Below are positions 48,242 to 57,559 of a DNA stretch of 64,000 nt, one piece after another (the stretch's first letter is position 1; every line of letters begins with the position of its first letter). The stretch spans positions 1-64,000 of the forward strand of contig BDTT01000131.1 in the NCBI GenBank assembly GCA_002897995.1, written 5' to 3'. The notes beneath the pieces were generated by a model. That model was not told where the DNA came from. It saw only the letters and a list, made by a program, of their open reading frames with translations, and did no database searches. Position numbers and translations under genes: made by a program. This DNA comes from a bacterium BMS3Bbin10 (GTDB lineage Bacteria; Pseudomonadota; Alphaproteobacteria; Rhizobiales; Methyloligellaceae).

Positions 48242-48706
48242 TTACGCCGCGTGTTCTTTTTCCGCCTCGGTGAAAACCGTCTGGATTTGCTCGGGGGTGC
48301 CGGCGGCCCGCAGGTTTTCGACCGCGGAGGGCATGCGCAGAAACCTCGAAATCCGCGCCAGCGCCTTGAGATGATCGGCGCCCGCGCTTTCCGGCGCAAG
48401 AAGAAGGAAAACCAGATCCACCTTTTCCCCGTCGACCGCTTCAAAATCGATCGGCTTTTCCAGACGCGCGAACAGGCCGATGATGCCGTCCAGTCCGGCA
48501 AGCTTGCCGTGCGGAATGGCGATCCCCTGTCCGACGCCGGTCGAGCCGAGGCGTTCACGCTGCAACAGCGTATCGAAGATGTCGCGTTCGGGCAGGCCGG
48601 TGAGCGGCGCAGCCCGTGCCGAAAGCTCCTGCAAGGCGTGCTTTTTGCTCTTCGCCTTCAGGGAGGAGAATATACCCTCGGAACTTATAAGATCGCTTAG
48701 ATCCAT
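48242..48706 (-). CDS. ptsN: Nitrogen-regulatory PTS EIIA (PtsN)
   Basis: A 154-residue EIIA of the Ntr branch, which regulates potassium uptake, stress and nitrogen responses through its phosphorylation state. The phosphorylated His66 lies in GQGIAIPHGKLAG. Family segments RERLGSTGVG and LKALARISRFLR are present. It follows hpf and rpoN as in most proteobacteria. The ATG at 48706 is chosen from the family N-terminus. Confidence 0.95.
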   Translation of the reverse strand: MDLSDLISSEGIFSSLKAKSKKHALQELSARAAPLTGLPERDIFDTLLQRERLGSTGVGQGIAIPHGKLAGLDGIIGLFARLEKPIDFEAVDGEKVDLVFLLLAPESAGADHLKALARISRFLRMPSAVENLRAAGTPEQIQTVFTEAEKEHAA

Positions 48707-48768
48707 GAGACTTGATCTCAACCTCTGATTTTGACGTCCGCCGGGTCTTTTCAGCCAGGCTGGGCAAA

Positions 48769-49353
48769 CTAATTTTCCTGCGGCACGGGGCCGCCCGGAT
48801 CGATCCATCCGATATTTCCGTCATCGCGCCGATAAACGACGTTAATCCGGCCATGGCCTGCGTTCTGAAAAACAAGAAGAGGATGCTCCGCCATATCCAG
48901 CTGCATCACCGCATCGCTGACGGATAACTCGCGGATCACGGTCTGGGTTTCGGCGACAACAACAGGATTGTCGCCTTCGGGCTCCGCCTCTTCCTCCTCC
49001 ACGGATTGAATAACATAGTAGGGCGCTTCGGTCGCTTGCAGCTTTCCCTCCGCCGTACCGCGGTGTTTTTTAAGGCGGCGTGTGTAGCGGCGCAAACGTT
49101 TTTCCAGACGCTCGAGTGACTGGTCGAAGCTGGCATAGGCGTCCCCCGCCTCGCCGCGCGCTTCAAGGCTCAGCCCCGAGCGCAGCTGTATGGTGCAGCC
49201 GGTGAGGAACGCCCCATGCGCTTTTTCGATACGGACATGCCCCGACGGAGTCTGGCCGGTAAATTTATCCACGATGGCTTCGATACGGTCTGACACGTAG
49301 GTTCGCAATGCCTCGCCAACATCCAGATTCTTACCGGTGACTTGTATTGCCAT
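48769..49353 (-). CDS. hpf: Ribosome hibernation promoting factor, long form
   Basis: A 194-residue long HPF (YfiA/RaiA family) that dimerises 70S ribosomes in stationary phase. The N-terminal ribosome-binding domain covers about 1-100 with an Arg/Lys-rich helix (EKRLRRYTRRLKKH), and the C-terminal dimerisation domain covers about 135-190 (MQLDMAEHPLLVFQNAG). GACGAGG lies before the ATG at 49353. It sits between rpoN and ptsN. Confidence 0.94.
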   Translation of the reverse strand: MAIQVTGKNLDVGEALRTYVSDRIEAIVDKFTGQTPSGHVRIEKAHGAFLTGCTIQLRSGLSLEARGEAGDAYASFDQSLERLEKRLRRYTRRLKKHRGTAEGKLQATEAPYYVIQSVEEEEAEPEGDNPVVVAETQTVIRELSVSDAVMQLDMAEHPLLVFQNAGHGRINVVYRRDDGNIGWIDPGGPVPQEN

Positions 49354-49738
49354 CGCCTCGTCCCAATTTGCGACGGCGCCGCCACATTTTACAGCGGGCC
49401 GGGGCCTAAAAATCGGCCCCATGCTTCTGGATGGGTCCAATGCTCAACAGCTTCGCGGCTGGGCCTCATCCTGACGCCTGTTGCCGCAGGCTGCGGAAAT
49501 TAGACCACGCGATAGAGAAGAGTCAAACCGAATTCGGGCCCGGCGGAAAATGGTTGCACAGTTTGTTAACAGCGGGATTTTTTACCGGATTTATGCGCTT
49601 TTCGGAAACCTGGACGTAAGAATATCGTGCGGACACAGGTACTTATGACGACGCGCCAGATCGAACCGCATTCAAATGGGATCATTTGAATGCAGGCAAT
49701 TCGATCTATTTATGAAGGTTAGGGCAAGTTATCGGCGT
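49354..49738. other. Intergenic region between rpoN and hpf
   Basis: This 385-base stretch holds a perfect 11-base hairpin (GCATTCAAATG, loop GGAT, CATTTGAATGC) at 49668-49693, some 45 bases past the rpoN stop. I see no convincing gene; a 62-codon plus-strand frame at 49431 has no ribosome site or family features. The hpf promoter presumably lies here. Confidence 0.6.
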
Positions 49739-51304
49739 TCATTTGAGCGCTGGTTGCTCCAGCGCCATTTTCTTTTCCCGCCGGCGCTGCACGGATGACG
49801 GAATCCGCATGGACTCCCGGTACTTAGCGACCGTGCGGCGGGCAATATCGATCCCGTCGAGTTTCAACAGTTCGACGATCTTGTCATCGGACAGAATTTT
49901 GGTCACGGGTTCATTGTCGATGAGCTGCCTGATCCGGTGGCGCACCGCTTCGGATGAATGGGCTTCGCCGGGGCCCGAAGAGGGGATGGCCGAGGTGAAG
50001 AAATATTTCAATTCGAAAGTGCCGCGGGTCGTCGCCATATATTTGTTGCTGGTGACACGGCTGACGGTGGACTCGTGCATTTCGATCGCGTCCGCGACCG
50101 TCTTGAGGTTCAGGGGCCGCAGAAACTGTACGCCGCTGGTCAGGAATGCGTCCTGCTGCTTCACGATTTCCCGGGCCACCTTGAGGATCGTGCGGGCGCG
50201 CTGATCCAGGCTTTTCACCAGCCAGTTGGCGGTCTGAAGGCAGCCATGCAGGTAGCTCTTGTCTTTCTTCTCCCTGGCGGTCTTGCTGACGGTTGCGTAA
50301 TAGGCCTGATTCACCAGCACCTTGGGCAGGGTGTCACTGTTGAGTTCCACCAGCCAGCTGCCATCGGGACGCTTGCGCACAAACACATCCGGCACCACGG
50401 GCTGGAGAGATGATTTGCCGAATTTCAGTCCGGGCTTCGGCTCCAGCGATTTGATGTCGGCAATCATGTCGGCGAGATCCTCGTCGCCGGCATTGCAGGC
50501 GCGCTTGAGCCCGGCGATGTCGCGCGCGGCGAGGAGGTGGAGATTGGCGAGCAGGGCCTCGATCGCCGGATCGAAGCGGTTGCGTTCTTTCAGCTGCAGG
50601 GTCAGGCACTCCGCCAGGTCGCGCGCGAATACACCCGCCGGCTCGAAAGTCTGCAAGGTGGCCAGCGTATCCTCGATCAATTTCAATGGCGCTCCGAGAC
50701 GCTCCGCAAGGCCGGTGAGGTCGCCGCGCACATATCCATCCTCATCGATCATGTCGATCAGGTGATTGCCGACAAGACGTTTCACCGGGTCGGAAACGGC
50801 CAGTGGCAACTGCGCGGCCAGATGGTCCCGCAAGGAGACCTCGGCCGCAACGACGGCTTCGAGATTGACATCCGTACCGACGGTGCCGGAGGTATTGCCG
50901 GAGCCAGTCGAGGACCAATTCTCGAGGCTCGGCGTCGGTGCGGGATCGCCGGCTTCCGGAAATACGTTTTCCGCGTCTGTATCGAAGACGTTCTCCGCGT
51001 CGCGCTGGACCGCGCTGGAGGCCAGATCCAGACCCTCTTCGCTCTGCGAGGCATCGCCGCCGTCCCCGCCGGTCTCTTCTCCACGTTGCTTTTCGCCGGA
51101 GTCGGGCGTCTCGCCGGTGCGCCGTTCGCCCGGCTCATCGCCGGTTTCGCGATGCTCCAGCAGCGGGTTGCGTTCCAGTTCGGCCTCGACAAATTCCATG
51201 AGTTCGAGATTGGACATCTGCAGCATCTTGATCGCCTGCTGCAATTGCGGCGTCATCAACAGGCTCTGGCCCTGCCTGAGCTCGAGTTTGGATGAAAGCG
51301 ACAT
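49739..51304 (-). CDS. rpoN: RNA polymerase sigma-54 factor
   Basis: A 521-residue sigma factor for nitrogen and other enhancer-dependent promoters. The Gln/Leu-rich activator-interacting region I (LELRQGQSLLMTPQLQQAIK) is at 7-26, followed by an acidic linker (about 55-125), the core-binding region, the HTH, and the C-terminal RpoN box with ARRTVAKYRESM, which reads the -24 element. The adjoining lptB and hpf genes are the standard neighbours. Confidence 0.97.
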   Translation of the reverse strand: MSLSSKLELRQGQSLLMTPQLQQAIKMLQMSNLELMEFVEAELERNPLLEHRETGDEPGERRTGETPDSGEKQRGEETGGDGGDASQSEEGLDLASSAVQRDAENVFDTDAENVFPEAGDPAPTPSLENWSSTGSGNTSGTVGTDVNLEAVVAAEVSLRDHLAAQLPLAVSDPVKRLVGNHLIDMIDEDGYVRGDLTGLAERLGAPLKLIEDTLATLQTFEPAGVFARDLAECLTLQLKERNRFDPAIEALLANLHLLAARDIAGLKRACNAGDEDLADMIADIKSLEPKPGLKFGKSSLQPVVPDVFVRKRPDGSWLVELNSDTLPKVLVNQAYYATVSKTAREKKDKSYLHGCLQTANWLVKSLDQRARTILKVAREIVKQQDAFLTSGVQFLRPLNLKTVADAIEMHESTVSRVTSNKYMATTRGTFELKYFFTSAIPSSGPGEAHSSEAVRHRIRQLIDNEPVTKILSDDKIVELLKLDGIDIARRTVAKYRESMRIPSSVQRRREKKMALEQPALK

Positions 51305-51341
51305 CGGATATGTCCTGCGGGTATGTCCTGTCAGTCGGATA

Positions 51342-51370
51342 CTAGAGCGGATTCGATGAAACCGTTCTAG
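51342..51370. repeat. CTAG-ended hairpin at the lptB stop
   Basis: Arms CTAGAGCGG (51342-51350) and CCGTTCTAG (51362-51370) pair over nine bases with one G-T wobble. The TAG stop of lptB on the minus strand is inside the right arm. The design matches the hairpin at 11746-11780. Confidence 0.75.
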
Positions 51371-52215
51371 AGGCTGAATTCATCGCCGAGATAAACCCGC
51401 CTTACGTCTTCATTGGCAATAATTTCTTCCGGTGTGCCTTCGGTAAGCAACTGACCGTCATGGATGATGTAGGCCCGGTTCACGAGATCGAGTGTCTCGC
51501 GGACATTGTGGTCGGTGATAAGGACGCCAATTCCGCGTTCGGTCAGCTGGCGGACCAGCGCGCGGATGTCGCCGATGGCAATCGGGTCGATGCCGGCAAA
51601 AGGCTCATCGAGCAGCATGAAGGATGGCTTGCTCGCCAGCGCGCGGGCAATCTCGACGCGGCGCCGCTCGCCGCCCGACAGGGCGATGGCCGGCGATTTG
51701 CGGACGCGCGCGATCTTGAATTCCTCCAGCAGCGCTTCCAGATGCGCTTCTCTTGTTTGCTTGTCGGGCTCGACCAGTTCGAGCACCGCGCGAATATTCT
51801 GCTCTACCGTGAGGCCCCTGAAGATCGAAGCCTCCTGCGGCAAATAACCGATACCCAGGCGCGCGCGCCGGTACATCGGCAGCCTTGTGATGTCCTGTCC
51901 GTCAATTTCGATGTGTCCTTCATCGGCCGAAATGAGGCCGGTTATCATGTAGAACACCGTCGTCTTGCCGGCGCCGTTGGGTCCAAGCAGGCCCACGGCC
52001 TCGCCGCGCTGGATGGTAAGCGAAACGCCGCGCACGACAGGACGCTTCTTGAAACTCTTTGCGACCGAGCTGACCGTCAAGCGGCCATGCGACACTTCCG
52101 CGAAGCCCGCCGGATCCGGTTCAAACCCATGCTCGTCAAGCGCATCGCCCAAGGGGTCTTGAGCGGAGGTGCGCCGTCCTGGAAATGACAACAGCCTACC
52201 CACTGAGCCTTTCAC
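51367..52215 (-). CDS. lptB: LPS export ABC transporter ATP-binding protein LptB
   Basis: A 282-residue ATPase that powers lipopolysaccharide extraction from the inner membrane by LptFG. Walker A is GPNGAGKTT, the signature [16 protein letters not shown], Walker [12 protein letters not shown] and the switch LITDHNVRE. Compared with E. coli LptB it has an N-terminal extension of about 43 residues before the ABC domain (starting [10 protein letters not shown]). The gene sits downstream of lptA and upstream of rpoN. Its stop codon lies in a palindromic element. Confidence 0.95.
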   Translation of the reverse strand: MKGSVGRLLSFPGRRTSAQDPLGDALDEHGFEPDPAGFAEVSHGRLTVSSVAKSFKKRPVVRGVSLTIQRGEAVGLLGPNGAGKTTVFYMITGLISADEGHIEIDGQDITRLPMYRRARLGIGYLPQEASIFRGLTVEQNIRAVLELVEPDKQTREAHLEALLEEFKIARVRKSPAIALSGGERRRVEIARALASKPSFMLLDEPFAGIDPIAIGDIRALVRQLTERGIGVLITDHNVRETLDLVNRAYIIHDGQLLTEGTPEEIIANEDVRRVYLGDEFSL

Positions 52216-52279
52216 TCCTAGTTGAGTCCTTGCCGGTTAACATTCGGTGAAATCGTCAGGCTTTGCCGCGAAACCCGGG

Positions 52280-52942
52280 TCATTGCGCGCCGGTTTTCTT
52301 CACGCCCGTCTCCGCGCCGGATTTCTTGGGCATGAACAGCCCGCGAACCCGCTGGCGTTTCGATCCGTCACCCAGGTTCACAATCCGGCTCCGGTTGGTC
52401 TTCAGATCGATGATTAACTTGTCACCCCTTAACACATTCCCGCCCTGGCTTAACACGACATCGCCGCCCAGCGTGACGGTCTGCTTGATCACGTCGAAGA
52501 CGGCCCAGTCGCTGGTCGCGGTCTGATCGTCGCCCGATTCGATCAAAACCTTCCCCTCAGCCCGGATGGATGTGATCTGCGAGCCGCCGGATTTCTTCTT
52601 GCCATCCGTGCTCACTTTCCTGGCGTCAGGGTTCGCCGCGCCGGCCTGTTCACCGGAATATTTTACCTTCAGCAGCTTGGAACGCATGGTCATCTTGCCC
52701 TGCGCGGCTTTCACATTGCCGCTGAAAATGGCGATCTTTTTTCCGTCCAGCACCTCCAGCTCGTCGGCCTCGATGTCGATCGGTTCATTGGAGCTGCCCG
52801 AGAAGCCGCCAAAACTTGAACCCACATTTTGCGCGAGCGCCGCCGCCGGCATCATTTGCGGGACCAGCACAGCCAGGGCCAGTGCAAACCCGGCCGCAAT
52901 CATGCCCCTCGGTCCTCTGCCCGCCATATGCACATGCCTCAT
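52280..52942 (-). CDS. lptA: LPS transport periplasmic protein LptA
   Basis: A 220-residue periplasmic bridge protein that carries LPS from LptC to LptD. The signal peptide ends near ALAQNV (residue 38), and the OstA fold begins PIDIEADELEVLDGKKIAIFSG. The ATG at 52942 overlaps the lptC stop by four bases. Two Lys-rich stretches (about residues 108-118 and the C-terminus) are variable in the family. Confidence 0.92.
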   Translation of the reverse strand: MRHVHMAGRGPRGMIAAGFALALAVLVPQMMPAAALAQNVGSSFGGFSGSSNEPIDIEADELEVLDGKKIAIFSGNVKAAQGKMTMRSKLLKVKYSGEQAGAANPDARKVSTDGKKKSGGSQITSIRAEGKVLIESGDDQTATSDWAVFDVIKQTVTLGGDVVLSQGGNVLRGDKLIIDLKTNRSRIVNLGDGSKRQRVRGLFMPKKSGAETGVKKTGAQ

Positions 52943-53637
52943 TGGTTTGCCACTGCTTTCTTCTCGGGTCGCTTGCGAATATGTACGCGCACATTATTGC
53001 GAAATATCACGCGCTTCTCGCCGGTATGGATGGTCATGGCGTCAGAGCGCACCGTGCCATTCAGAAAGTCCACGTCCACCGGTTCATTCGATACAATGAG
53101 TTGCTTCTTCATGTCGATGGACGCGCGGCTCAGCCGGGCCGTCATGCCGCCGCTCTGGACCGTACGGATATCGCCGGCCAGTTCCAGTTTCTCGGTCTTG
53201 GTCTCGAAAACACCCTTTGGCGCGGACAGGCGGGACCAGCCTTTCTGGTTGTTGTTCATCTCCGCCCTGATTTCGGTCAGATAAATGATGTCCGGATTTG
53301 CGACCACCTGCTCGGCATAATCGGCCGTCACCACATATGCGCCCTGCTCGTCATTGACCCCCTCCAGTTTGGGGTTGACCATTCGCAGACGGCCCTTTTC
53401 GATCACCACGCCGGCGACGCTGGCATTCAGGTCGCCAAAGGTCATCTGGATCTTGGGTGAAACGAAATAGAGGCCGGCGACCGCCACCGCAAGCACGGGC
53501 AGCGCGATGCGCAGACGGGCGACAAGCCGGCTGTGCGCGCGCGCGCGCGCCATCAGTTTCGTCCATTCCCCGGCTCCGGGGGCGGCGGGAAATTCCCGCC
53601 CCTGCCTGGTGAACGGATGTTGCGCTTCGGTGGTCAT
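52939..53637 (-). CDS. lptC: LPS export protein LptC
   Basis: A 232-residue single-pass inner-membrane protein (helix about residues 43-60, LRIALPVLAVAVAGLYFV) with a periplasmic beta-jellyroll that receives LPS from the LptBFG complex. The N-terminal cytoplasmic stretch of about 40 residues is longer than in E. coli. It heads the lptC-lptA-lptB-rpoN-hpf-ptsN cluster. The ORF ends in a basic KRPEKKAVANQ tail. Confidence 0.9.
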   Translation of the reverse strand: MTTEAQHPFTRQGREFPAAPGAGEWTKLMARARAHSRLVARLRIALPVLAVAVAGLYFVSPKIQMTFGDLNASVAGVVIEKGRLRMVNPKLEGVNDEQGAYVVTADYAEQVVANPDIIYLTEIRAEMNNNQKGWSRLSAPKGVFETKTEKLELAGDIRTVQSGGMTARLSRASIDMKKQLIVSNEPVDVDFLNGTVRSDAMTIHTGEKRVIFRNNVRVHIRKRPEKKAVANQ

Positions 53638-53750
53638 AACCGCCGATCCTAAACCCTTTTCCCCGCATGACCTAAATCTGCGACAGGTCTTTATCGACTA
53701 TTTGGGCAAACTTTGCTCACATTGGGGCCGGATGGGTCCCGGGCCCTGAG

Positions 53751-53857
53751 TGTTTTGCAAAATTTCCCAGGCCGCCCGCTCTCCCTGGCCCAATCACCCC
53801 AAGGATACCATTATGAGGTGGTTGGGCTCTCTTCCGGTTTCATCGAAACCGTCCTAG
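53751..53857. repeat. Dispersed palindromic element, copy 4, overlapping the exonuclease stop
   Basis: TTTCCCAGGCC, CCCGCTCTCCCTGGCCC, a GGTGGTTGGGC arm and CCGGTTTCATCGAAACCG followed by CCTAG match copy 2. The final CTAG provides the TAG stop of the minus-strand gene at 53854. Confidence 0.8.
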
Positions 53858-54465
53858 TGAGAGAATATATCCTCATCCGGCCAGCCGCGCAGGTCGAGCC
53901 GCGCGCGCGCGGGAAGAAACTCAAAACAGGCCCCGGCCAGATCTTCACGGTTCTCGCGCGCCAGCATTGAATCGAGCTTGTCCTTCAGCCTGTGCAGATA
54001 GAGCACATCCGAGGCGGCATAGTTGAGCTGTTCGGGGTTCAGCGTTTGCGCGCCCCAGTCGGATGATTGCTGCTGTTTGGACAGATCGACATTGAGCAGC
54101 TCCCTGCACAAATCCTTCAATCCATGCCGGTCGGTGAAAGTGCGCACCAGCTTCGAGGCAATCTTGGTGCAGTAAAGCGGAGCCGGCATTACGCCGAAGG
54201 TGTGAAACAGAACGGCAATATCGAAACGGGCGAAGTGGAACAGCTTTTGTACCTTCGCGTCCGCCAGAAGCGCCTTGAGATTGGGCGCATCCCCCGGCGT
54301 GCGTGCGATCTGCACCAGATGGGCGTTGCCGTCACCGCCCGAAAGCTGCACCAGACACAGCCGGTCGCGCAGCGGATTTAACCCAAGCGTCTCTGTATCG
54401 ATGGCGACGGCGCTCCCGAATTCGAGACCGGCGGGAAGATCGCCCTGATAGAGTTCAACGGTCAT
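53854..54465 (-). CDS. Ribonuclease D-like 3'-5' exonuclease (short form)
   Basis: A 203-residue DEDD exonuclease. ExoI motif is AIDTETLGL (residues 21-29), ExoII is FHFARFDIAVL, and ExoIII is YAASDVLYLHRL, the DEDDy type with Tyr. It lacks the HRDC domains of full-length RNase D, so it resembles the short alphaproteobacterial form acting on tRNA or other structured RNA ends. It is next to a tRNA-Leu gene on the same strand, which may be coincidental. Confidence 0.9.
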   Translation of the reverse strand: MTVELYQGDLPAGLEFGSAVAIDTETLGLNPLRDRLCLVQLSGGDGNAHLVQIARTPGDAPNLKALLADAKVQKLFHFARFDIAVLFHTFGVMPAPLYCTKIASKLVRTFTDRHGLKDLCRELLNVDLSKQQQSSDWGAQTLNPEQLNYAASDVLYLHRLKDKLDSMLARENREDLAGACFEFLPARARLDLRGWPDEDIFSH

Positions 54466-54531
54466 GGGGAAGGCCTCACAGGAGTGATATCCGGCTCGTT
54501 AAGCCACGCGTAGCGCGTAAGCGCGAAGCGG

Positions 54532-54618
<87 letters not shown>

Positions 54619-54791
54619 GTTTCCTCCCCCAGTTAAGGCGGCATGCGCTGCTTGTCAATTGGCGCGCCCATACACTTCACGCATACGCCTACTTCACACG
54701 GGGGCCCGCGCGGTGTAATCGTGATGTACACCATGTCCCGGCGCGCAGGGGCGCATATTCCGCGGGCATCGGCATCAAGAGGGCAAACCAC

Positions 54792-55766
54792 ATGGCCATC
54801 GCGCTGGACAGCTCAAATCTGGTCACGATTTACGGCGGCTCGGGCTTCCTGGGGCGTCACGTGACCCAGGCGCTGGCCCGCACGGGATGCCGGATACGCA
54901 TCGCCGTGCGCCGCCCCGATCTGGCGGGCCATCTGCAGCCGCTCGGCGGTGTCGGGCAGATCCATGCGGTGCAGGCGAACTTGCGGTATCCCGGCTCTGT
55001 CCTGCAAGCCGCCGAGGGCGCGGACGCGGTCATAAATCTCGTCGGCATTCTGTTCGAGGCCGGCAAGCAGAAATTTTCGTCCGTCCATGCCGAGGGCGCG
55101 GGCAATGTCGCGCGCGCGGCGAAGGCCGCCGGGGCCAGGGCGCTGGTGCATGTTTCGGCGATCGGCGCGGATGCGCGTGCGCCTTCCCTCTACGCCCAAT
55201 CCAAGGCCGCCGGCGAAGCTTATGTCCGCAAGGCCTTTCCCGAAGCGGTTATCCTGCGCCCCTCGATCGTGTTCGGTCCCGAGGATGACTTTTTCAACCG
55301 CTTCGCCGCGATGGCCCGCATGTCTCGCATGCTTCCGCTGATTGGCGGCGGCAAAACACGCTTTCAGCCCGTTTACGCCGGCGATGTGGCCAGGGCCGTC
55401 GTGGCGGTGCTTGGCGACCGCGCGGCGCAGGGCAAGGTTTTTGAACTTGGCGGGCCGGAAATTCTCACCTTCAAGCAGCTGCTCGAGCGTGTGCTGCTCC
55501 ATAGCGGGCGCCGCGCGCTGCTTCTTCCGGTACCGTTCGGGGCGGCGCGGTTCATGGCGAGGTTCATGCAACTGCTCCCCTCGCCGATGCTGACGGTGGA
55601 TCAGGTGCGTCTGCTTGAGCGCGACAATGTGGTCTCGATGAGCGCCAATGCGAAAAAACTGAACCTGAAGGGCCTGGGCATCGATCCGGTGCCGATCGAT
55701 GCGGTGGTGCCGGAATATCTGGTGCGCTTCCGCGCCCATGGCGAATTCGCGGAATTCCGCCGCTAG
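54792..55766 (+). CDS. Complex I NDUFA9-family NAD(P)-binding protein
   Basis: A 324-residue atypical short-chain dehydrogenase. The nucleotide-binding YGGSGFLGRHV is at residues 14-24, and later LVHVSAIGADA and YAQSKAAGE hold the Ser and Tyr/Lys positions. It belongs to the family of the complex I accessory subunit NDUFA9, common in alphaproteobacteria. AGAGGG lies nine bases upstream of the ATG; the longer frame from 54303 runs across the tRNA gene and is not used. A large palindrome follows its stop. Confidence 0.88.
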   Translation: MAIALDSSNLVTIYGGSGFLGRHVTQALARTGCRIRIAVRRPDLAGHLQPLGGVGQIHAVQANLRYPGSVLQAAEGADAVINLVGILFEAGKQKFSSVHAEGAGNVARAAKAAGARALVHVSAIGADARAPSLYAQSKAAGEAYVRKAFPEAVILRPSIVFGPEDDFFNRFAAMARMSRMLPLIGGGKTRFQPVYAGDVARAVVAVLGDRAAQGKVFELGGPEILTFKQLLERVLLHSGRRALLLPVPFGAARFMARFMQLLPSPMLTVDQVRLLERDNVVSMSANAKKLNLKGLGIDPVPIDAVVPEYLVRFRAHGEFAEFRR

Positions 55767-55887
55767 TTTTTTGGAAATACCAGGCCACCCGCTCCCCCTT
55801 GCCCAACCACCCATAATGGTACCCTTGGGGTGGTTGGGCAAGGGGGAGCGGGTGGCCTGGTCTTGCGGTTTGCTCAAAACCGCACCG
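55765..55887. terminator. Dispersed palindromic element, copy 5: 33-bp perfect inverted repeat
   Basis: Arms at 55780-55812 and 55828-55860 are perfect inverted repeats of 33 bases around a 15-base loop, with the core CCCGCTCCCCCTTGCCCAAC. A smaller hairpin GCGGTTT/AAACCGC follows. It lies between the convergent stops of the NDUFA9-like gene and uppP and could terminate both. This is the most complete copy of the family seen in the window. Confidence 0.85.
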
Positions 55888-55898
55888 GATAAAGCGCC

Positions 55899-56696
55899 CT
55901 AATAATAAGCCAGCACCAGCAGGAAACCGGCCAGAAATATCCGGTACAATACGAACGGCGTGAAGCTCATCCGCTTCACCAGCGCCATCAGGAAAGCGAT
56001 TGCGGCGAGCGCGGAGAAAAACGTGAAAACGGCCGCCGTGACGGCCCCCGGCGGCAGGGCGTTTCCGGACGATCTGATTTCCAGATATTCCAGCACTCCC
56101 GCACCGGCAATGGCCGGAATTCCGAGCAGAAACGAGAACCGCGCCGCTTCGCCGCGCTCGAAGCCGAGGAACCTGGCCGCCGACATCGTGATGCCGGACC
56201 GGCTCGTGCCGGGAACAAGGGCCAGCGCCTGGGCCAGGCCGATGATCATGGCGGGATGGAAGGTCATGTCCTCCATTTTTTTTACCCGCGGCCCCACTTT
56301 GTCGGCGATCAGAAGAACGACGCCGAAAATGAGCGCATTCCAGCCGACAACCTCGATGCCCCTCAATTTGTCGATCAGGCCGAACCATTTGAGCGCCAGG
56401 CCCATCAGCACCGCCGGGATCGTCGCGGCGATGATATAAAAGGCGAGCCGCGCCCGGGCGCTCCAGCGCGCGCGAACCAGATCGGCCACGCCGCCGGCGA
56501 TTGAAATCACATCGCGCCAGAAATAGACGAGGACCGCAAACAGCGAGCCGACATGCACCATGACGTCGGTGACCATTCCCTGGTCAGGCCAGCCGGTGAG
56601 AACGGGTATCAGGATCAGATGTCCCGACGACGAAATCGGCAGGAATTCGGTGATGCCCTGCACGATCGCAAGCACAACAATTTGCTCTAGCGGCAA
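55899..56696 (-). CDS. uppP: Undecaprenyl-diphosphatase
   Basis: A 265-residue polytopic membrane phosphatase that recycles undecaprenyl pyrophosphate for cell-wall synthesis and gives bacitracin resistance when abundant. Catalytic motifs are QGITEFLPISSSGHL (about 13-27) and PGTSRSG (about 165). Around eight membrane segments are evident. It is convergent with the gene before it. Confidence 0.96.
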   Translation of the reverse strand: MPLEQIVVLAIVQGITEFLPISSSGHLILIPVLTGWPDQGMVTDVMVHVGSLFAVLVYFWRDVISIAGGVADLVRARWSARARLAFYIIAATIPAVLMGLALKWFGLIDKLRGIEVVGWNALIFGVVLLIADKVGPRVKKMEDMTFHPAMIIGLAQALALVPGTSRSGITMSAARFLGFERGEAARFSFLLGIPAIAGAGVLEYLEIRSSGNALPPGAVTAAVFTFFSALAAIAFLMALVKRMSFTPFVLYRIFLAGFLLVLAYY

Positions 56697-56854
56697 GAGT
56701 GCCTCCCGGTTCGCGCGTGTCTTCGCGCCTTGTCTGAATCACCGTGTGGTTCTATACCGGACGAACGCCGTAACGCGAAGGCTCGAATTCCGGCCCCTCA
56801 AATAGCATAGCGGCAGGGGAGCAAAAAAAGCCCTCTGCGCGGAGCCCGCAAACA

Positions 56855-57550
56855 ATGCCCACGCTTGTTCATTACCCTCTGTGCCCCTCGTCCCGCTCAA
56901 TCCGGCTTGCCGCGGCCGAATGCGAACTCGATCTTGTGCTGGAGGAGGAGCAGCCCTGGGCATGGCGGGCGGATTTCCTCGAAATCAATCCGGCGGGAAC
57001 CCTCCCCCTTTACCGCGACGAAGACGGCGTGCTGCTGTGCGGCGTCTATCCGATCTGCGAATATCTGGCCGAAACGGGGGTCGACGAGACCGGCGATGCG
57101 CGGGCGTTCGCCTTCTTTCCCGGCGACGAGGCGGAGCGCGGGGAAGTGCGCCGGCTGATCGACTGGTTCCACCGCAAATTCGAATCCGAAGTCACCTCAT
57201 ACCTGATCGGCGAGAAGGTCTTCCGCCGGTTCGATTCAGAAGCGGGCGGTGCGCCGGATATGGAACTGGTGCGGGCGGGCCAGGCCAATCTGCGCTACCA
57301 TCTGGGATATATCGGGCATCTGGCCGATGAACGCACCTGGCTCGCGGGCGAGCATCTGAGCTTTGCCGACCTGGCGGCGGCGGCCCATCTGTCCTGCATC
57401 GATTATCTGGGCGATGTGCCCTGGGGCGAGTCGGAAGCGGCCAAGGACTGGTATGCGCGCATAAAATCGCGCCCCTCCTTCCGCGTCCTGCTGGGCGACC
57501 GCGTGCCGGGCCTCAAGCCGCCGGACGCCTATGCCGATCCTGATTTCTAG
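56855..57550 (+). CDS. fzlA: Glutathione S-transferase family protein, FzlA-like
   Basis: A 231-residue GST-fold protein: thioredoxin-like domain 1-80, helical domain from about 95. Its C-terminal part (SFADLAAAAHLSCIDYLGDV, then KDWYARIKSRPSFR and a DPDF ending) closely recalls Caulobacter FzlA, an FtsZ-binding GST homologue essential for division. The assignment rests on recalled similarity, so a plain GST remains possible. It lies next to queG, as in other alphaproteobacteria. Confidence 0.78.
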   Translation: MPTLVHYPLCPSSRSIRLAAAECELDLVLEEEQPWAWRADFLEINPAGTLPLYRDEDGVLLCGVYPICEYLAETGVDETGDARAFAFFPGDEAERGEVRRLIDWFHRKFESEVTSYLIGEKVFRRFDSEAGGAPDMELVRAGQANLRYHLGYIGHLADERTWLAGEHLSFADLAAAAHLSCIDYLGDVPWGESEAAKDWYARIKSRPSFRVLLGDRVPGLKPPDAYADPDF

Positions 57551-57559
57551 AGCGAGGCC

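Noticed and set aside
49431-49619. A 62-codon plus-strand frame in the rpoN-hpf gap
   Set aside because: No ribosome site and no recognisable composition or motifs.
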